Shown: positions 10,879 through 21,039, counted from the stretch's first letter. The stretch is 41,195 nucleotides of DNA from Flammeovirga aprica JL-4 (GCF_012844305.1 NZ_JABANE010000078.1:1-41195); one strand, 5' to 3'. Program-made: numbers and translations. Notes: a model not told the origin generated them from the letters alone.

Positions 10879-10915
10879 AGTAAAGGCATCAATTGTTGCC
10901 TTTACTATTTTTTAT
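10879..10915 (+). terminator. Rho-independent terminator
   Basis: The 10-bp perfect stem AGTAAAGGCA / TGCCTTTACT with an 8-nt loop is followed by ATTTTTTAT. It is the first plus-strand terminator after the lipoprotein peptidase, about 440 bp beyond the stop codon with element A1 between them. This suggests A1 inserted into the 3' untranslated region. Confidence 0.75.
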
Positions 10916-11000
10916 AGATTACAATTACAATCGCTGTTATTATTTGTATAATAGAAGTAAGTAGCTGATCATAATTAAATATAGTTTATAAATGTAGAAT

Positions 11001-11087
11001 GAATTGATCTCAGGTAAGGCAAAATTTACAGTCCTAGCCATAGCTAAGGCGAAAAATTTTAACGAAACCTGAGTTTAATTCAAATGC
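11001..11087. repeat. Long bulged hairpin repeat (R1)
   Basis: The outer stem GAATTGATCTCAGGT pairs with ACCTGAGTTTAATTC at 13 of 15 positions. The interior, AAGGCAAAATTTACAG to AAAATTTTAACGAA, matches the interior of the hairpins inside the MITE-like elements at 38.5 and 38.7 kb, where the outer stem has a different but still self-complementary sequence. The function is unknown. Confidence 0.6.
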
Positions 11088-11242
11088 ATTTAAGCTATAG
11101 ATAATTTTGAACAGGTACTTGTACTTATACTCAAATTAACTATCATATCCCTTTTTTTGATTTGGATGGGATAAGGCTAGAAATTAAAAGCTCAATTTTA
11201 CTGTGTTTTAATGGTGTTTTTATCCTATTCAAACTGTATTTA

Positions 11243-11293
11243 GCAGTTGTAAAATTAAAATCATAAAGGTCTGGATATTAATTTTACAACTGC
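11243..11293. repeat. 16-bp perfect inverted repeat
   Basis: GCAGTTGTAAAATTAA (11243-11258) and TTAATTTTACAACTGC (11278-11293) are exact reverse complements with a 19-nt loop. The repeat lies just past the 3' end of the minus-strand giant S8 gene. It could be that gene's terminator-like hairpin or a tiny palindromic element; the expected T-run is absent. Confidence 0.55.
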
Positions 11294-11354
11294 TTATGTA
11301 ATGTGGATGTCGGTCTCACTTACTTCATAAAATGGTAATACGGTTTGAGCAAGA

Positions 11355-14300
11355 TTACTCTTTTATAACTTTATACGATATTTTATTACCATTTTCGTTA
11401 TTCAAATTCAAGATGTATAACCCTTTTGGTATAGTCGAAAGATCTACTTCAATCATAGGTTTATCTGTTTTCACCTCTTTTGAAAGTAGTTGTTTTCCTA
11501 AAATAGTCATCACCTCTATATTGAAAGATGTATTTATTAAAGAGTTTGGTAATTTTACAAAAATATTAGATGCTGTAGGGTTTGGATAAACCTTTTGATT
11601 CATCAAATTACCATTAATAGACAATGGCTCTTCAATTATAGAAACTGTGAGTTCGCTTTCTACATTCAAACCCGACTCATTTTCAGCAACAATACTAATT
11701 TTTTGACTTTTCTCTCCAACTGAAGAAATAGTTAATAAACTACCATTTACCCATGCTATAGTAGTTTCGTCTAATCCTTTTACATAATAAGACAACTTTT
11801 CCCCATCTAAAGTCTCAAAATACCCCTCTAGATCTAGTATATTTTCACTTCCGGTATATACTTCCAAAGTATCAAAAGGTTGGACTACAATCGGAGCTAC
11901 TTTTTTATCTATAACATGAATAGAAAAATCAATCTTTGTTTTTGCACCTAATTCATCTTTAATTTCAATTGAAGGGAAGTAATCACCACTCATTGTATAG
12001 CTTGGCATCATCTTTAGACTAAGTGAATCATTTTTCATATCATACTCAAAAAATTCCATATTTGATGTGTCAGAAACACTTAACTTTTGATTTTCAGCAT
12101 CATATATTGCGATTTGCCATGTTACGCTATCCCCTTCAGAAAGAATCATATGGGTTGAATCTTTACATATTGGGGCGGCGTTATAAGTAATTGCTACTGG
12201 TAATATCGTCTTTTTGTTTAGAGATTCATTTGTATCTATGTACAAATATCCTTCATAACTACCTGTTTCAAAATTATCCATTTTCGTTGTGATTGTAATA
12301 CTATCACTCTCAGTAGAATTGATTTGGCCTGTTCTAGGCGAGATATCTACCCACTCTTGACCATAAGCATCCATAGCTCTTAATTTAATGGCATAAGTAT
12401 AGTAAAAACTATCAGACATCTCTTCCCAAAGTTCACCACCATTAATCGTAATAAAATATTTTCCTAAAACAGAAGGGACTCCAAGATCTACAGGTAAACT
12501 GTAATGAACATCTTCTGGTGTTATTACTTTTATCACAAATGTTTCACCTTGTTCAAAAAACAGAGGTTTATCCAACTTAATCAACTCCATGTCACCTAAC
12601 AAAGATGTAGGTACATAAGCTTGTGATGTGATTACATCATTTGAACTCGGTGTATCTCCTCTTATCACTTCAAATTTCCATTCCGATTCAGATTGTTTTA
12701 AAAAGAAATTTTTAATATGAGTTAATGTGAAACCTTGAGGGGAATCTACTTCAAATTTACCGGCATATTGTATCTCGGAATTAGGTCTTCCCAACAATCT
12801 CATAGGTTCGTTAGTTGGGAAATCATAAGAAATTGAATCTGAAAAAGAAGTAATAGATATCTCGTTATTCATTTTCTCAAAAGTGTTTGTTGAAATATTA
12901 CCCCCTTTGGACGTATTGAAATCATAACTTTGCATCATTGAAAAAGTCTCAAAAGTATTGTGATTAATTACAATTGATTCTTTTGATTCCTCATTACTTT
13001 TTGCTTTTGACATAGGCAAAATATTGTTTGTTTTATCAACTCCCCATCCATATTTTGCTATTCCTAATGTTAAGTTATAATCAAGTACTTGCTCTTCTCC
13101 AATATTAGAAAGCTCAATAACATGAACTGGTGCTTGCCCCTGGTTAACTAGAATATCTAAAGTATCATTTCTAGAAGTTGTACCTAAGTTATAATTCATA
13201 ACAGCGGGAAGTTTAGCGTTTCCTTCTAATGGTAAAGATAGCATTTCACCATTATCGAAAAAGAGATCCAATGTATCTGTAACCTCATGAGGTGAATGTA
13301 CATTATAGGATATAGGTATAGATAACTCAGTAAATGCACCCAATAAAGTATCTAGTTTGAAGTCGAAAGTGGTATTATGTCTTAATTTACCTGTTGTAAA
13401 AACAGGTAAGCTTCCTTCATTTATTAAATGAAAAGTTAAAGACTGGCTAGTTACCGAATCCTCAAGGTAAGGAACTTGATCAAAAATGAGTGATTCTTCT
13501 TTTATCGATAAATCTGCTTCTCCATTTATTTTCAAACTCATTTTAGTAGCTACTCCTGGGTTCTGAAGATCATTACTATGAACAATCAAATCCTGATAAT
13601 GTTCTCCAACAGGTGTATTGCTATCAAAATATTCTAAAGTAATTTCCTTTGATGATAATGGAGGTAGAGAATGTAACTTTGGAGCCTTAATTCTCAATAT
13701 TTTCCCTAATATGATATCTAAATAAAGTGAACTATGGTCCAAATATTGCCAAGCATGATTACCCTCAATATTTTTCATCCCTATCCATTGGTCTACGAAA
13801 TCATCAGGTAATGTTTTATAAGCAATATCTATATCTCCATTTTTGTAAAGAACCATTTGAAGAGTAGTTAGTGTACTTAAACCCACAGAACCACTTAAAT
13901 ATGCTAGCATTTTTTCAAATTGTATAATTACTCGGTCATCGTGCTCGTAGATATAAATACCAGAGTCATCTAACCCGCTAGGAGCTGTTTTGAGCAAAAA
14001 TGCAGAAATAATTCCATGATCCCTTTCATTAGGAAAACTCATTTTATCGATGTCATAACCAATAGGAGGTTGGGTATAAAAAAAGTCTTCGATGTTTTTC
14101 TCTTGATTAAAACTGATTAATGCATCTGAAGTAACGATAAATCGATCATAATAATGCCCATAAAATGGTATTTTAAAACCTTCTAGTTTGTATTGATAGG
14201 CAAACTCTGGAGGAAACAATTCATGATTAATATTATACCCAATATCTTTTATATCTTCCCAAATAAGAGTATCGAGCAAAGTATATTCATATCCATATCC

Positions 14301-17300
14301 ATCTGATCCTTCTGAATCATTGATTATTTCATTTTCTTCCCTCAACCATGAAGGCTTTTTCGATGAATAAATCAAATCAACATCTTCGGATTCATTTTTC
14401 ACCATAATAGTACTCTTATCCTCAGGTATTTCACCATATACAAATTCATTGCTTTTAATCAATGAAGATGAATCAACAGAAATTGTCGGGTGTGGAGTTA
14501 CTTTAACTTGCAACTTTACTTCATAAATATCATCTCCCAATTTAAATGAAAAAGATCCTTCTAAGTCTCCAGTTGTTTCAGGTGTTGCTATTAAGCTGAA
14601 ATCAAACATACTATTGGGCCACAATCTAGATGGAGGATAAGAATTACCAAATGAGAATCCTTCTGAAATATCTATTAATTCAAAATCTCCAGGCATATTA
14701 CTCCCATTTTGAATTCTAAACGATGTAGTCAGCAATAAATCTTCATTATAGTAGGCCTCTCCAAAATCAACAATACTATCATAAATAGGTATAGGTTTAT
14801 CTAACCCTAATAATTCTATTTCAAAGTGTATAGGTGTGCTCTCTACTGAATGATTAGCATATAAAGTAACAGATTGATAAGGTGATTTAATTATCAGTCC
14901 ATGTGGATTTATATTAGCAATAAAGGATACCGTATCTCCAACATTAATGTATGCTCTTGATGGTATAATATTTTTCACAAAACTTGTATAACCTCTCTCT
15001 TCAATACTTTCAAAGACTACTAAAGTAGGTTCATCACCAGTATTTGTCAAACTAAATTCCGCAACTCTCGTCTCTGTAATATTAAAAGCACTATCTCCCA
15101 AAAACTGAATTGTATTAATACTTGAAATAATCTTAGGACCTATTTTTCTATTAACCTTCAGAGGTATTTTTTTAGAAGAATTAGTAAAAGTAATCTCATC
15201 TTCCACTTCTATTACTTCATCAGTTGCCTTAGCACTTACAGTTACCTCAAACCTACTTCCCGGTTCAATCGATGGCACTTCATTTGGGTACACCTCAAAA
15301 TATTCTTCTTCAGAAATATTGATATTAAACGGCTCAGAAGATGCATTTCCCTCATTTTTAATATATATCTTTTGATTCTGAGATTGGTTTTCAAAGAGAG
15401 TTCCAAAATAAACTTCATCAATATCATAAGTCAGTGCAGGAGTATTACCTGTGACATTTACAAATACATTTTTCACTAAAGGGCTTTTGCTTGGTTCGTC
15501 ATGTACACCAAGCACCTGCAATTTATACCTCCCATTTTTCCATTTTTTTGAATTTGTCAAAACAATATCTGTTTTGGCCTCTTCTCCATTAGAAATAGTA
15601 TGTATTGACTTTGAGAAGCTTATTAATTCCGCCTTCTCTGTTATTTCATAAGCTCTAATTTTTAATAATACTCTCATCAATTTTGTTAGATCTGTATATT
15701 CTTTATGAATTTGATCAGTAGCTCTTGAAAATGATTTTCCTGAATTTAACCATGATAGGTTATCATCAGCACCGATTGGGGAAAATATTCCCTGAGGAGC
15801 TGCTATTGAAATCCAAAAAGTTTCTCCAGCATTTACTTTTATAGGTGATTTGAAATATATTTCAACCCATCCTCCATCTTTTTTATCTGTTACATAAAAG
15901 TTTACTGTTGATAAAGCTCTACCAGAAGGCTGATTTTCTCCTCCAATGAAAATTGATGCACTATAGGGAACACTTTCATACATTTCACTAGAAAGAAACG
16001 CTTTTACCATTCCAATTTCAATATCCCTTTCAGCAACAAATTTATTAGCATATTCAGAGCTTACTCCATCATACCCCACCATTTCATGGGGTAGAGCTCC
16101 AAGTTCATGATAAACCGAATCAATAATTTTACTGCTAGGTAATAATGTTAACTCTTTTTCCTCATTTGTCGGTTCAGTAGAGACGTAAGTTGACCTAAAT
16201 GGTTTTAAGGTTAGACTACCACTAGAAGTAAACGGTAGAACAGTAGAAAAACTTCTTTGATTAGACAATGGTAATAACTTATCATCATTTTCATAATCAT
16301 TAAGTACATATTGTAGTTGCGTGAGTTTTGAGCTATGATTTACAATAGATATCGAAGTCGTAGGGTTATTATAATTAGAAACATCTAATTCTAATTCGGC
16401 TTCCTCTTCATTAGTCCATTCTAAATCTGTAACTTCAAAAGTGGTAAATACAAAAACTTCCGATAATTCTGATCTATTACCAAATTGATCCACTGATTTT
16501 ATACCTAAAGAATATTTAGTTGAAGGAGATAAATTTTTTATGACATAGTTTGCAAATTCATTACCTGTTACCGCTTCGAATATCTGAGTACTAGCCACTG
16601 AATCAAAATCAGTTTTGGTATCAAACTCTCCTTCAGCTAAAAGAATTTCATATTTTTTTGTTGTCAAACCAAAATTATCATTAACAAAAGCCCATCCTAT
16701 TCTAACTTCAGTAGATTGTATATATTGAAAGCCCCAATCAGATACGATCTGAGGCTTAGCTGCAATGTCTTTTAACAGGGAACTATAAGCATTTAATCTT
16801 CCTTTACCAATATAACCAATGATTGAAGCATTTATATGATCTATATTCGTAGAATAATTTATCAATCGATCTTTGATTTGGTCAGCACTAATTGAATAAG
16901 CATTGCTAGAAGCAATTAATGCTGCTACACCAGTTACATGAGGCGCAGCCATTGAAGTTCCGGACATTAATCCATATTTCCCTCCAGGAAGTGTAGAATA
17001 AATTTCTGTTCCTGGTGCGGCAATGTCAACTGTTTCATGAAAGTAAGAAGAAAGTGCTTTTTTATCGGTATTATCAGTGTTAGCAACACTGATTACTTCA
17101 TCCATTACTGCTGGAAATGAAAATGCTGGACTTGTGTAAATATTACTTAGCGATCCGAAATTGCCAGCAGCGAAAACTGCAACACCACCATCAACAGGTC
17201 CCACCTGTTGCCCGTTTTCATCTTTACCAGCATTTTCTACAAAATACCTGATGGTCTCCTTCTGAAGTTCTGATTCAACCCCTCCACCCCAAGAGTTGTT

Positions 17301-18251
17301 TGTAATGACAGCACCCATATCGGCTGCATAAACAAAAGCTTCTTCAAAACCTCCTGCTGTAGGGGTACCCATATGATGAGAGAACACCTGCAAAGACATC
17401 ATTCTTATGCCGTTTTCAGAATCAGAACCACCTGCTATACCTGACACTCCCTTGCCATTATTATTTTCAGCACCAATAGTACCTGCTACATGTGTTCCAT
17501 GAGAATCAGGAATTATTGTTGGCATATTATCGGCATAATTCCAACCATAATAATCATCAACATATCCATTGCCATCATCATCTATCCCGTTACCTGGTAT
17601 TTCACCTACATTGATCCATAAACGGTTCTTTAAATCAGGATGTTCTGTGTCAATTCCGCCATCAATAACACCGACAACTACATCAGGCAAACCCGTTTCT
17701 ATCTTCCAAGCATCCAATAAACTTATGTCTGCTCCTTCGGTTCCATAATTTTGTCCTGTGTTATGATAATGCCACTGTAAATCAAAAAAAGGATCATTGG
17801 GAGGCTCTTTCGAGGTATCACCAAATACTTTATATACCGTTTTTGGCTCCGCGAACTCAATGATATCTAATTCACTGTATGATGTCAAAAGCTCTCCAAA
17901 TTCATTTAATGAATCTGTTTCGATCTCATACCACTGATGAAAACCATATGATTTGTGACGTTCTTCAAACTTTCCTGCATTACGAAAAACTCTCCTGATT
18001 TTTGTCGTATGAAATTTATCATTTAAACGATCAAATTTTTGATATCCTGTGGAGTAAATTGAAAGTTGCTTGTTGTCGATTTTTTGTAATTGATGATTAA
18101 AAAAATCAATCTCATTAGATTTAATTTTAACTCTAATAGTACCTTTTTTAGTTTCTTGCGAAGTTTGTGAGTACAAAGAAGAAGTTAGAATTAAGTTGAT
18201 CAATAAAATAAGATTGTACTTGGATCGTACAAATCTCCATAGATTACTCAT
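11355..18251 (-). CDS. Giant secreted S8 serine peptidase with T9SS type A sorting domain
   Basis: This complete 2298-residue protein has a signal peptide ending around SSLYSQ, residue 29, with a short charged N-terminal extension. A ~120-residue prodomain is followed by the subtilase domain (~170-470). The triad is Asp197 in VGVIDGGIDTEHPDL, His251 in DSHGTHVAGT and Ser433 in SGTSMAAPHVTG, with oxyanion Asn364 in FAAGN. An FN3-like domain follows (~500-610), then many beta-sandwich segments, including HYDIN/ASH-like units, and cadherin-like segments near 2050-2210. The last ~75 residues are a T9SS type A domain (QKVYPNPTASNIFVKL ... GLYILNLNN ... YKVIKE), so it should cross the outer membrane by T9SS. 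It is a paralog of the 1-6855 gene with the same N-terminal architecture. The substrate is unknown. Confidence 0.93.
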   Translation of the reverse strand: MSNLWRFVRSKYNLILLINLILTSSLYSQTSQETKKGTIRVKIKSNEIDFFNHQLQKIDNKQLSIYSTGYQKFDRLNDKFHTTKIRRVFRNAGKFEERHKSYGFHQWYEIETDSLNEFGELLTSYSELDIIEFAEPKTVYKVFGDTSKEPPNDPFFDLQWHYHNTGQNYGTEGADISLLDAWKIETGLPDVVVGVIDGGIDTEHPDLKNRLWINVGEIPGNGIDDDGNGYVDDYYGWNYADNMPTIIPDSHGTHVAGTIGAENNNGKGVSGIAGGSDSENGIRMMSLQVFSHHMGTPTAGGFEEAFVYAADMGAVITNNSWGGGVESELQKETIRYFVENAGKDENGQQVGPVDGGVAVFAAGNFGSLSNIYTSPAFSFPAVMDEVISVANTDNTDKKALSSYFHETVDIAAPGTEIYSTLPGGKYGLMSGTSMAAPHVTGVAALIASSNAYSISADQIKDRLINYSTNIDHINASIIGYIGKGRLNAYSSLLKDIAAKPQIVSDWGFQYIQSTEVRIGWAFVNDNFGLTTKKYEILLAEGEFDTKTDFDSVASTQIFEAVTGNEFANYVIKNLSPSTKYSLGIKSVDQFGNRSELSEVFVFTTFEVTDLEWTNEEEAELELDVSNYNNPTTSISIVNHSSKLTQLQYVLNDYENDDKLLPLSNQRSFSTVLPFTSSGSLTLKPFRSTYVSTEPTNEEKELTLLPSSKIIDSVYHELGALPHEMVGYDGVSSEYANKFVAERDIEIGMVKAFLSSEMYESVPYSASIFIGGENQPSGRALSTVNFYVTDKKDGGWVEIYFKSPIKVNAGETFWISIAAPQGIFSPIGADDNLSWLNSGKSFSRATDQIHKEYTDLTKLMRVLLKIRAYEITEKAELISFSKSIHTISNGEEAKTDIVLTNSKKWKNGRYKLQVLGVHDEPSKSPLVKNVFVNVTGNTPALTYDIDEVYFGTLFENQSQNQKIYIKNEGNASSEPFNINISEEEYFEVYPNEVPSIEPGSRFEVTVSAKATDEVIEVEDEITFTNSSKKIPLKVNRKIGPKIISSINTIQFLGDSAFNITETRVAEFSLTNTGDEPTLVVFESIEERGYTSFVKNIIPSRAYINVGDTVSFIANINPHGLIIKSPYQSVTLYANHSVESTPIHFEIELLGLDKPIPIYDSIVDFGEAYYNEDLLLTTSFRIQNGSNMPGDFELIDISEGFSFGNSYPPSRLWPNSMFDFSLIATPETTGDLEGSFSFKLGDDIYEVKLQVKVTPHPTISVDSSSLIKSNEFVYGEIPEDKSTIMVKNESEDVDLIYSSKKPSWLREENEIINDSEGSDGYGYEYTLLDTLIWEDIKDIGYNINHELFPPEFAYQYKLEGFKIPFYGHYYDRFIVTSDALISFNQEKNIEDFFYTQPPIGYDIDKMSFPNERDHGIISAFLLKTAPSGLDDSGIYIYEHDDRVIIQFEKMLAYLSGSVGLSTLTTLQMVLYKNGDIDIAYKTLPDDFVDQWIGMKNIEGNHAWQYLDHSSLYLDIILGKILRIKAPKLHSLPPLSSKEITLEYFDSNTPVGEHYQDLIVHSNDLQNPGVATKMSLKINGEADLSIKEESLIFDQVPYLEDSVTSQSLTFHLINEGSLPVFTTGKLRHNTTFDFKLDTLLGAFTELSIPISYNVHSPHEVTDTLDLFFDNGEMLSLPLEGNAKLPAVMNYNLGTTSRNDTLDILVNQGQAPVHVIELSNIGEEQVLDYNLTLGIAKYGWGVDKTNNILPMSKAKSNEESKESIVINHNTFETFSMMQSYDFNTSKGGNISTNTFEKMNNEISITSFSDSISYDFPTNEPMRLLGRPNSEIQYAGKFEVDSPQGFTLTHIKNFFLKQSESEWKFEVIRGDTPSSNDVITSQAYVPTSLLGDMELIKLDKPLFFEQGETFVIKVITPEDVHYSLPVDLGVPSVLGKYFITINGGELWEEMSDSFYYTYAIKLRAMDAYGQEWVDISPRTGQINSTESDSITITTKMDNFETGSYEGYLYIDTNESLNKKTILPVAITYNAAPICKDSTHMILSEGDSVTWQIAIYDAENQKLSVSDTSNMEFFEYDMKNDSLSLKMMPSYTMSGDYFPSIEIKDELGAKTKIDFSIHVIDKKVAPIVVQPFDTLEVYTGSENILDLEGYFETLDGEKLSYYVKGLDETTIAWVNGSLLTISSVGEKSQKISIVAENESGLNVESELTVSIIEEPLSINGNLMNQKVYPNPTASNIFVKLPNSLINTSFNIEVMTILGKQLLSKEVKTDKPMIEVDLSTIPKGLYILNLNNENGNKISYKVIKE

Positions 18252-18523
18252 TTTTATAGAAATTTAAATATTAAAAAAAAATATAGTTTTAATTTCTTAG
18301 TTGGTTAAGCTTCGTAAAGGATCAATTTACCAAGCCCAATAATGTGTTTGTCAACACGCTAATGTTGGTATCTTTTCAAGATCTTATTTACATAATAGCT
18401 TTTCTATGAATAGCTAGTGTTACTAATTAATTGCTAAGAAAATCTTATTTTGGTTAACTAATATGATTTATAAATTTACTCGTACTTATCGTTAACCTTT
18501 TACTTAAAGCATGTATGTTAAAT

Positions 18524-18545
18524 AGGACAGAAGAAAAGGAGTTGT
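18524..18545. repeat. Truncated left end of a class B MITE-like element
   Basis: TAGGACAGAAGAAAAGG is identical to 17 nt of the left end of element B2 at ~38.6 kb. The rest of that element is missing, and class A element A2 begins ten bases later, so this looks like a fragment next to or disrupted by A2. Confidence 0.5.
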
Positions 18546-18554
18546 TTTTGGTAG

Positions 18555-18714
18555 TAAGTACTAAGCCAAAAATAAATGATAATTAATTCTTAATTATTTT
18601 TGTGAGTAAAATCCTCAAAAACGTATAAATAGTGGTTCTATTTAAAGTTTTTGAAAGGCAGTAATCGGAAAAAATAATATGAATTAGTGTTATATAATTT
18701 TGTCTTAGTACTTG
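18555..18714. mobile_element. MITE-like element, class A, copy A2
   Basis: The 160-bp element runs from TAAGTACTAAGCCAAA to TTTTGTCTTAGTACTTG. Its ends are complementary except at a few positions. The core, AATAGTGGTTCTATT and TTAATTCTTAATTATTTTT, matches copy A1. It lies in the spacer between the divergent giant S8 gene and the first DUF285 gene. A lone copy of its core, ATAGTGGTTCTAT, recurs at about 18736. Confidence 0.7.
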
Positions 18715-19164
18715 AGGAAATTAATTTTAAAGAAAATAGTGGTTCTATAGTCAACGAAATTAATAAACTCGCGTTCTGAAAGGGTGTTATTACCAAAAGA
18801 GATATTTTAAAACATGCTCTTAGTCAAATTATAAATTTTGACAAGCAGTAACCAAATAACTTTTTAGCATACAAGCTTATTTATCTATTTAGATGATAAA
18901 ACCTTAAAAGCATAACCACATAGTATTGTTAATATATTAAAACATTACTTTTTCTTATTACAGTAACAGTTTAATTGGGACAGCAACAAAAGTTGGATAA
19001 AGATCACTCAAAACAATTTATGGAACTATATAATCAAAAGGTGGCTTGACTTTTTATCCGAAAAATATTGCAAATCCAACTGCCTTGATTAGGAAAGAAA
19101 TAGCCACTATTTTCAGTGCAGCATGATTTAGTAGTTTGTGGGCTGGGTTGTCCGTTAATCAACA

Positions 19165-19213
19165 TTAACAATTTTAAATGGTGACAAATATTTATGATGG
19201 AAGTCTAAATGTT
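19165..19213 (+). promoter_or_regulatory. Conserved leader box of the DUF285 genes, copy 1
   Basis: TTAACA (19165-19170), an 18-nt spacer containing TGGTGACAAA, then TATTTA and GGAAGTCTAAAT. The same block with the same 18-nt spacing precedes the two giant paralogs and occurs at 36145 and 38163. The box lies 138 nt upstream of the ATG at 19303. It resembles a promoter with -35-like and -10-like parts; the transcription start is inferred, not known. Confidence 0.55.
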
Positions 19214-19302
19214 AAAAGAAAAAGACAAACTTACTCAACTCTTTTTATTGAGAGCGTCATGTATTTTGTTTATATAAATTAACACTTTAAATAACCTTGA
19301 CT

Positions 19303-20535
19303 ATGAAATATTTATACTTTTTTTTAGTACTCTTCATATCAAAACCACTATTGGCACATGAAAACAATTCTGAATTTATTATTGTTGTGTCGCAAGATCG
19401 GTCACCGATTACGTTTAGTGCAAACACCCAATCATCTTTTGAAGTTGACTGGCATAATGATGGAGTTTGGGAAAAGGTCACAACTACAGGGATGGAAGAG
19501 ATATCACATGAATTTGAAGGTGAATTGGATACCATCCGCATAAGAGGTGAATTGAATCATTTTTATGCACCTAGAAATATTGTTGATGTAGTTCAATGGG
19601 GGGGTGTTCATTTTACATCGATGTTTAAAACATTTAAAAGCTGTACTAAACTGAAGAAATTCTCAGCTACAGATGTACCTGATTTATCCTCTGTTACAGA
19701 TATGACGCAGATGTTTTATGGAGCAACGTCCTTTAATGGCGATTTAAGTAATTGGGATGTCTCTTCCATTGTAAAAATGGGAAGTATGTTTTCTAGAGCG
19801 TCGTCCTTTAATGGCGATTTAAATGATTGGGATGTCTCATCTGTTGTCACTATGGGTAGGATGTTTGCTGAAGCGTCGTCCTTTAATGGCAATTTAAGTA
19901 ATTGGGATGTCTCTTCCGTCGGGTATATGGGTTGGATGTTTTTTAAAGCTTATTCCTTTAATAGTGATATAAGTAATTGGGATGTCTCTTCCGTCGGGTA
20001 TATGGGTTGGATGTTTAATCAAGCTTCGTCCTTTAATGACGATTTAAGCCAGTGGGAGATTTTTAAAGTAAAGTCTATGGTCAGTATGTTTGAAGGAAGT
20101 GATTTGTCTACCGAAAATTATGATAAGTTGTTAGAGGAATGGAGTATGTTGTCTAGATTACAGAATAATGTTGAGTTAGATGTGCCGTCACATTATAGTA
20201 GTAGTGGAGAGACTGGAAGACAAAAATTAATCGATGATTTTAATTGGAAGATTAATGATCATGGAGAAATTAACTCCTCTTCAAATGCTCGATCAATCAT
20301 GAAGTCAGATGCTCTAAAAGGTGTATCAGGTTCATCTATTTCAGATTTGGCAGGGGATATAGAGTGGAAATTGTATGATTTTAGCGGACAACTAATAGAT
20401 AGAGGATTACTCACTCTTCAAAATGGGGAATTATTCAGGTGGCAAAATCTGCAAAATCAGTATCAAAAAGCAGGAATCTTAAGGGTTTTTGATCGTAATG
20501 GAAATGTGTCTGTAATCAAATTTGTTAAAGACTAA
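19303..20535 (+). CDS. BspA/DUF285-family surface protein, single-module form
   Basis: About 410 residues from ATG 19303. A TTG six bases upstream could also initiate, but the paralog at 28464 can only use the ATG equivalent to 19303. The signal peptide is MKYLYFFLVLFISKPLLA. A PKD-like N-terminal domain follows (EVDWHNDGVWEKVTTTG ... TIRIRGELNHF), then the linker VDVVQWGGVHFTSMF. Next come about five ~25-residue DUF285 leucine-rich-type repeats (SFNGDLSNWDVSSV.M..MF..A), a capping segment (STENYDKLLEEWSML) and the shared tail ARSIMKSDALKGVSGS to VSVIKFVKD. It is presumably an exported adhesin or binding protein; the ligand is unknown. Its repeat pattern (MTQMF, KMGSMF, TMGRMF, GYMGWMF) is closest to module 4 of the 21040 gene and module 5 of the 28464 gene. 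Confidence 0.9.
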   Translation: MKYLYFFLVLFISKPLLAHENNSEFIIVVSQDRSPITFSANTQSSFEVDWHNDGVWEKVTTTGMEEISHEFEGELDTIRIRGELNHFYAPRNIVDVVQWGGVHFTSMFKTFKSCTKLKKFSATDVPDLSSVTDMTQMFYGATSFNGDLSNWDVSSIVKMGSMFSRASSFNGDLNDWDVSSVVTMGRMFAEASSFNGNLSNWDVSSVGYMGWMFFKAYSFNSDISNWDVSSVGYMGWMFNQASSFNDDLSQWEIFKVKSMVSMFEGSDLSTENYDKLLEEWSMLSRLQNNVELDVPSHYSSSGETGRQKLIDDFNWKINDHGEINSSSNARSIMKSDALKGVSGSSISDLAGDIEWKLYDFSGQLIDRGLLTLQNGELFRWQNLQNQYQKAGILRVFDRNGNVSVIKFVKD

Positions 20536-20609
20536 AATTTTATTCTAGTTTAAAATGATGAAACATTTAATGTATATTAAATACCGTTAGTTAATATTGG
20601 ACTATTCTA

Positions 20610-20653
20610 AAGCCCTCTTGACTTTGTATTCAAAAGCAAGAGGGCTTCTTTGA
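20610..20653 (+). terminator. Rho-independent terminator of the first DUF285 gene
   Basis: The 11-bp stem AAGCCCTCTTG / CAAGAGGGCTT is followed by CTTT, about 75 nt after the stop codon. Equivalent hairpins with related sequence follow both giant paralogs. Confidence 0.8.
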
Positions 20654-20735
20654 TGTTCCCAAATCAAGAATATAAATCAAATGTTGTTAATGAGTGTCGT
20701 CTTGTTTGTGTCGATTCGTGTTGTGTTGTAAAATA

Positions 20736-20784
20736 TTAACAGTTGTGTGTGGTGATAAATATTATACTTGGAGTCTAAATAATG
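20736..20784 (+). promoter_or_regulatory. Conserved leader box of the DUF285 genes, copy 2
   Basis: TTAACA (20736-20741), 18 nt ending GTGGTGATAAA, TATTAT, then GGAGTCTAAATAATG. It lies ~304 nt upstream of the ATG at 21040. The extra ~166 nt relative to copy 1 corresponds to element A3. Confidence 0.6.
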
Positions 20785-20846
20785 TTAACTCAATCTAACT
20801 ATTACGAACAAACTTATCAACACTTAACGTATTGATATTTTTGTCC

Positions 20847-21013
20847 TAAGTACTAAAGCCAACAATAACAAAATAAATAATTCTGTAACTATTTTTTGTG
20901 AGTATAACTTAAAAAAATGTATGATTAGAGGTTCTATTTCTTATATTTTTAAGGTGAAAACGCGAAACAATAATATAAGAATTAGTATTCAATAATGTTT
21001 GTCTTGGTACTTA
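20847..21013. mobile_element. MITE-like element, class A, copy A3
   Basis: The 167-bp element runs from TAAGTACTAAAGCCAA to TTTGTCTTGGTACTTA and sits between the leader box and the start codon of the first giant DUF285 gene. It is nearly identical to A4 in the leader of the next paralog. It ends 26 nt before ATG 21040, so it would be transcribed in the 5' untranslated region. Confidence 0.75.
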
Positions 21014-21039
21014 TATCCTAAATTAAAATAACCATGACT

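Noticed and set aside
11332..11589. 85-residue plus-strand frame
   Set aside because: It is antisense to the conserved T9SS tail of the giant S8 gene and has no recognisable features.
19297..19299. TTG as the start codon of the first DUF285 gene
   Set aside because: The aligned paralog at 28464 has no start at this place; the ATG six bases later is shared by all three genes.
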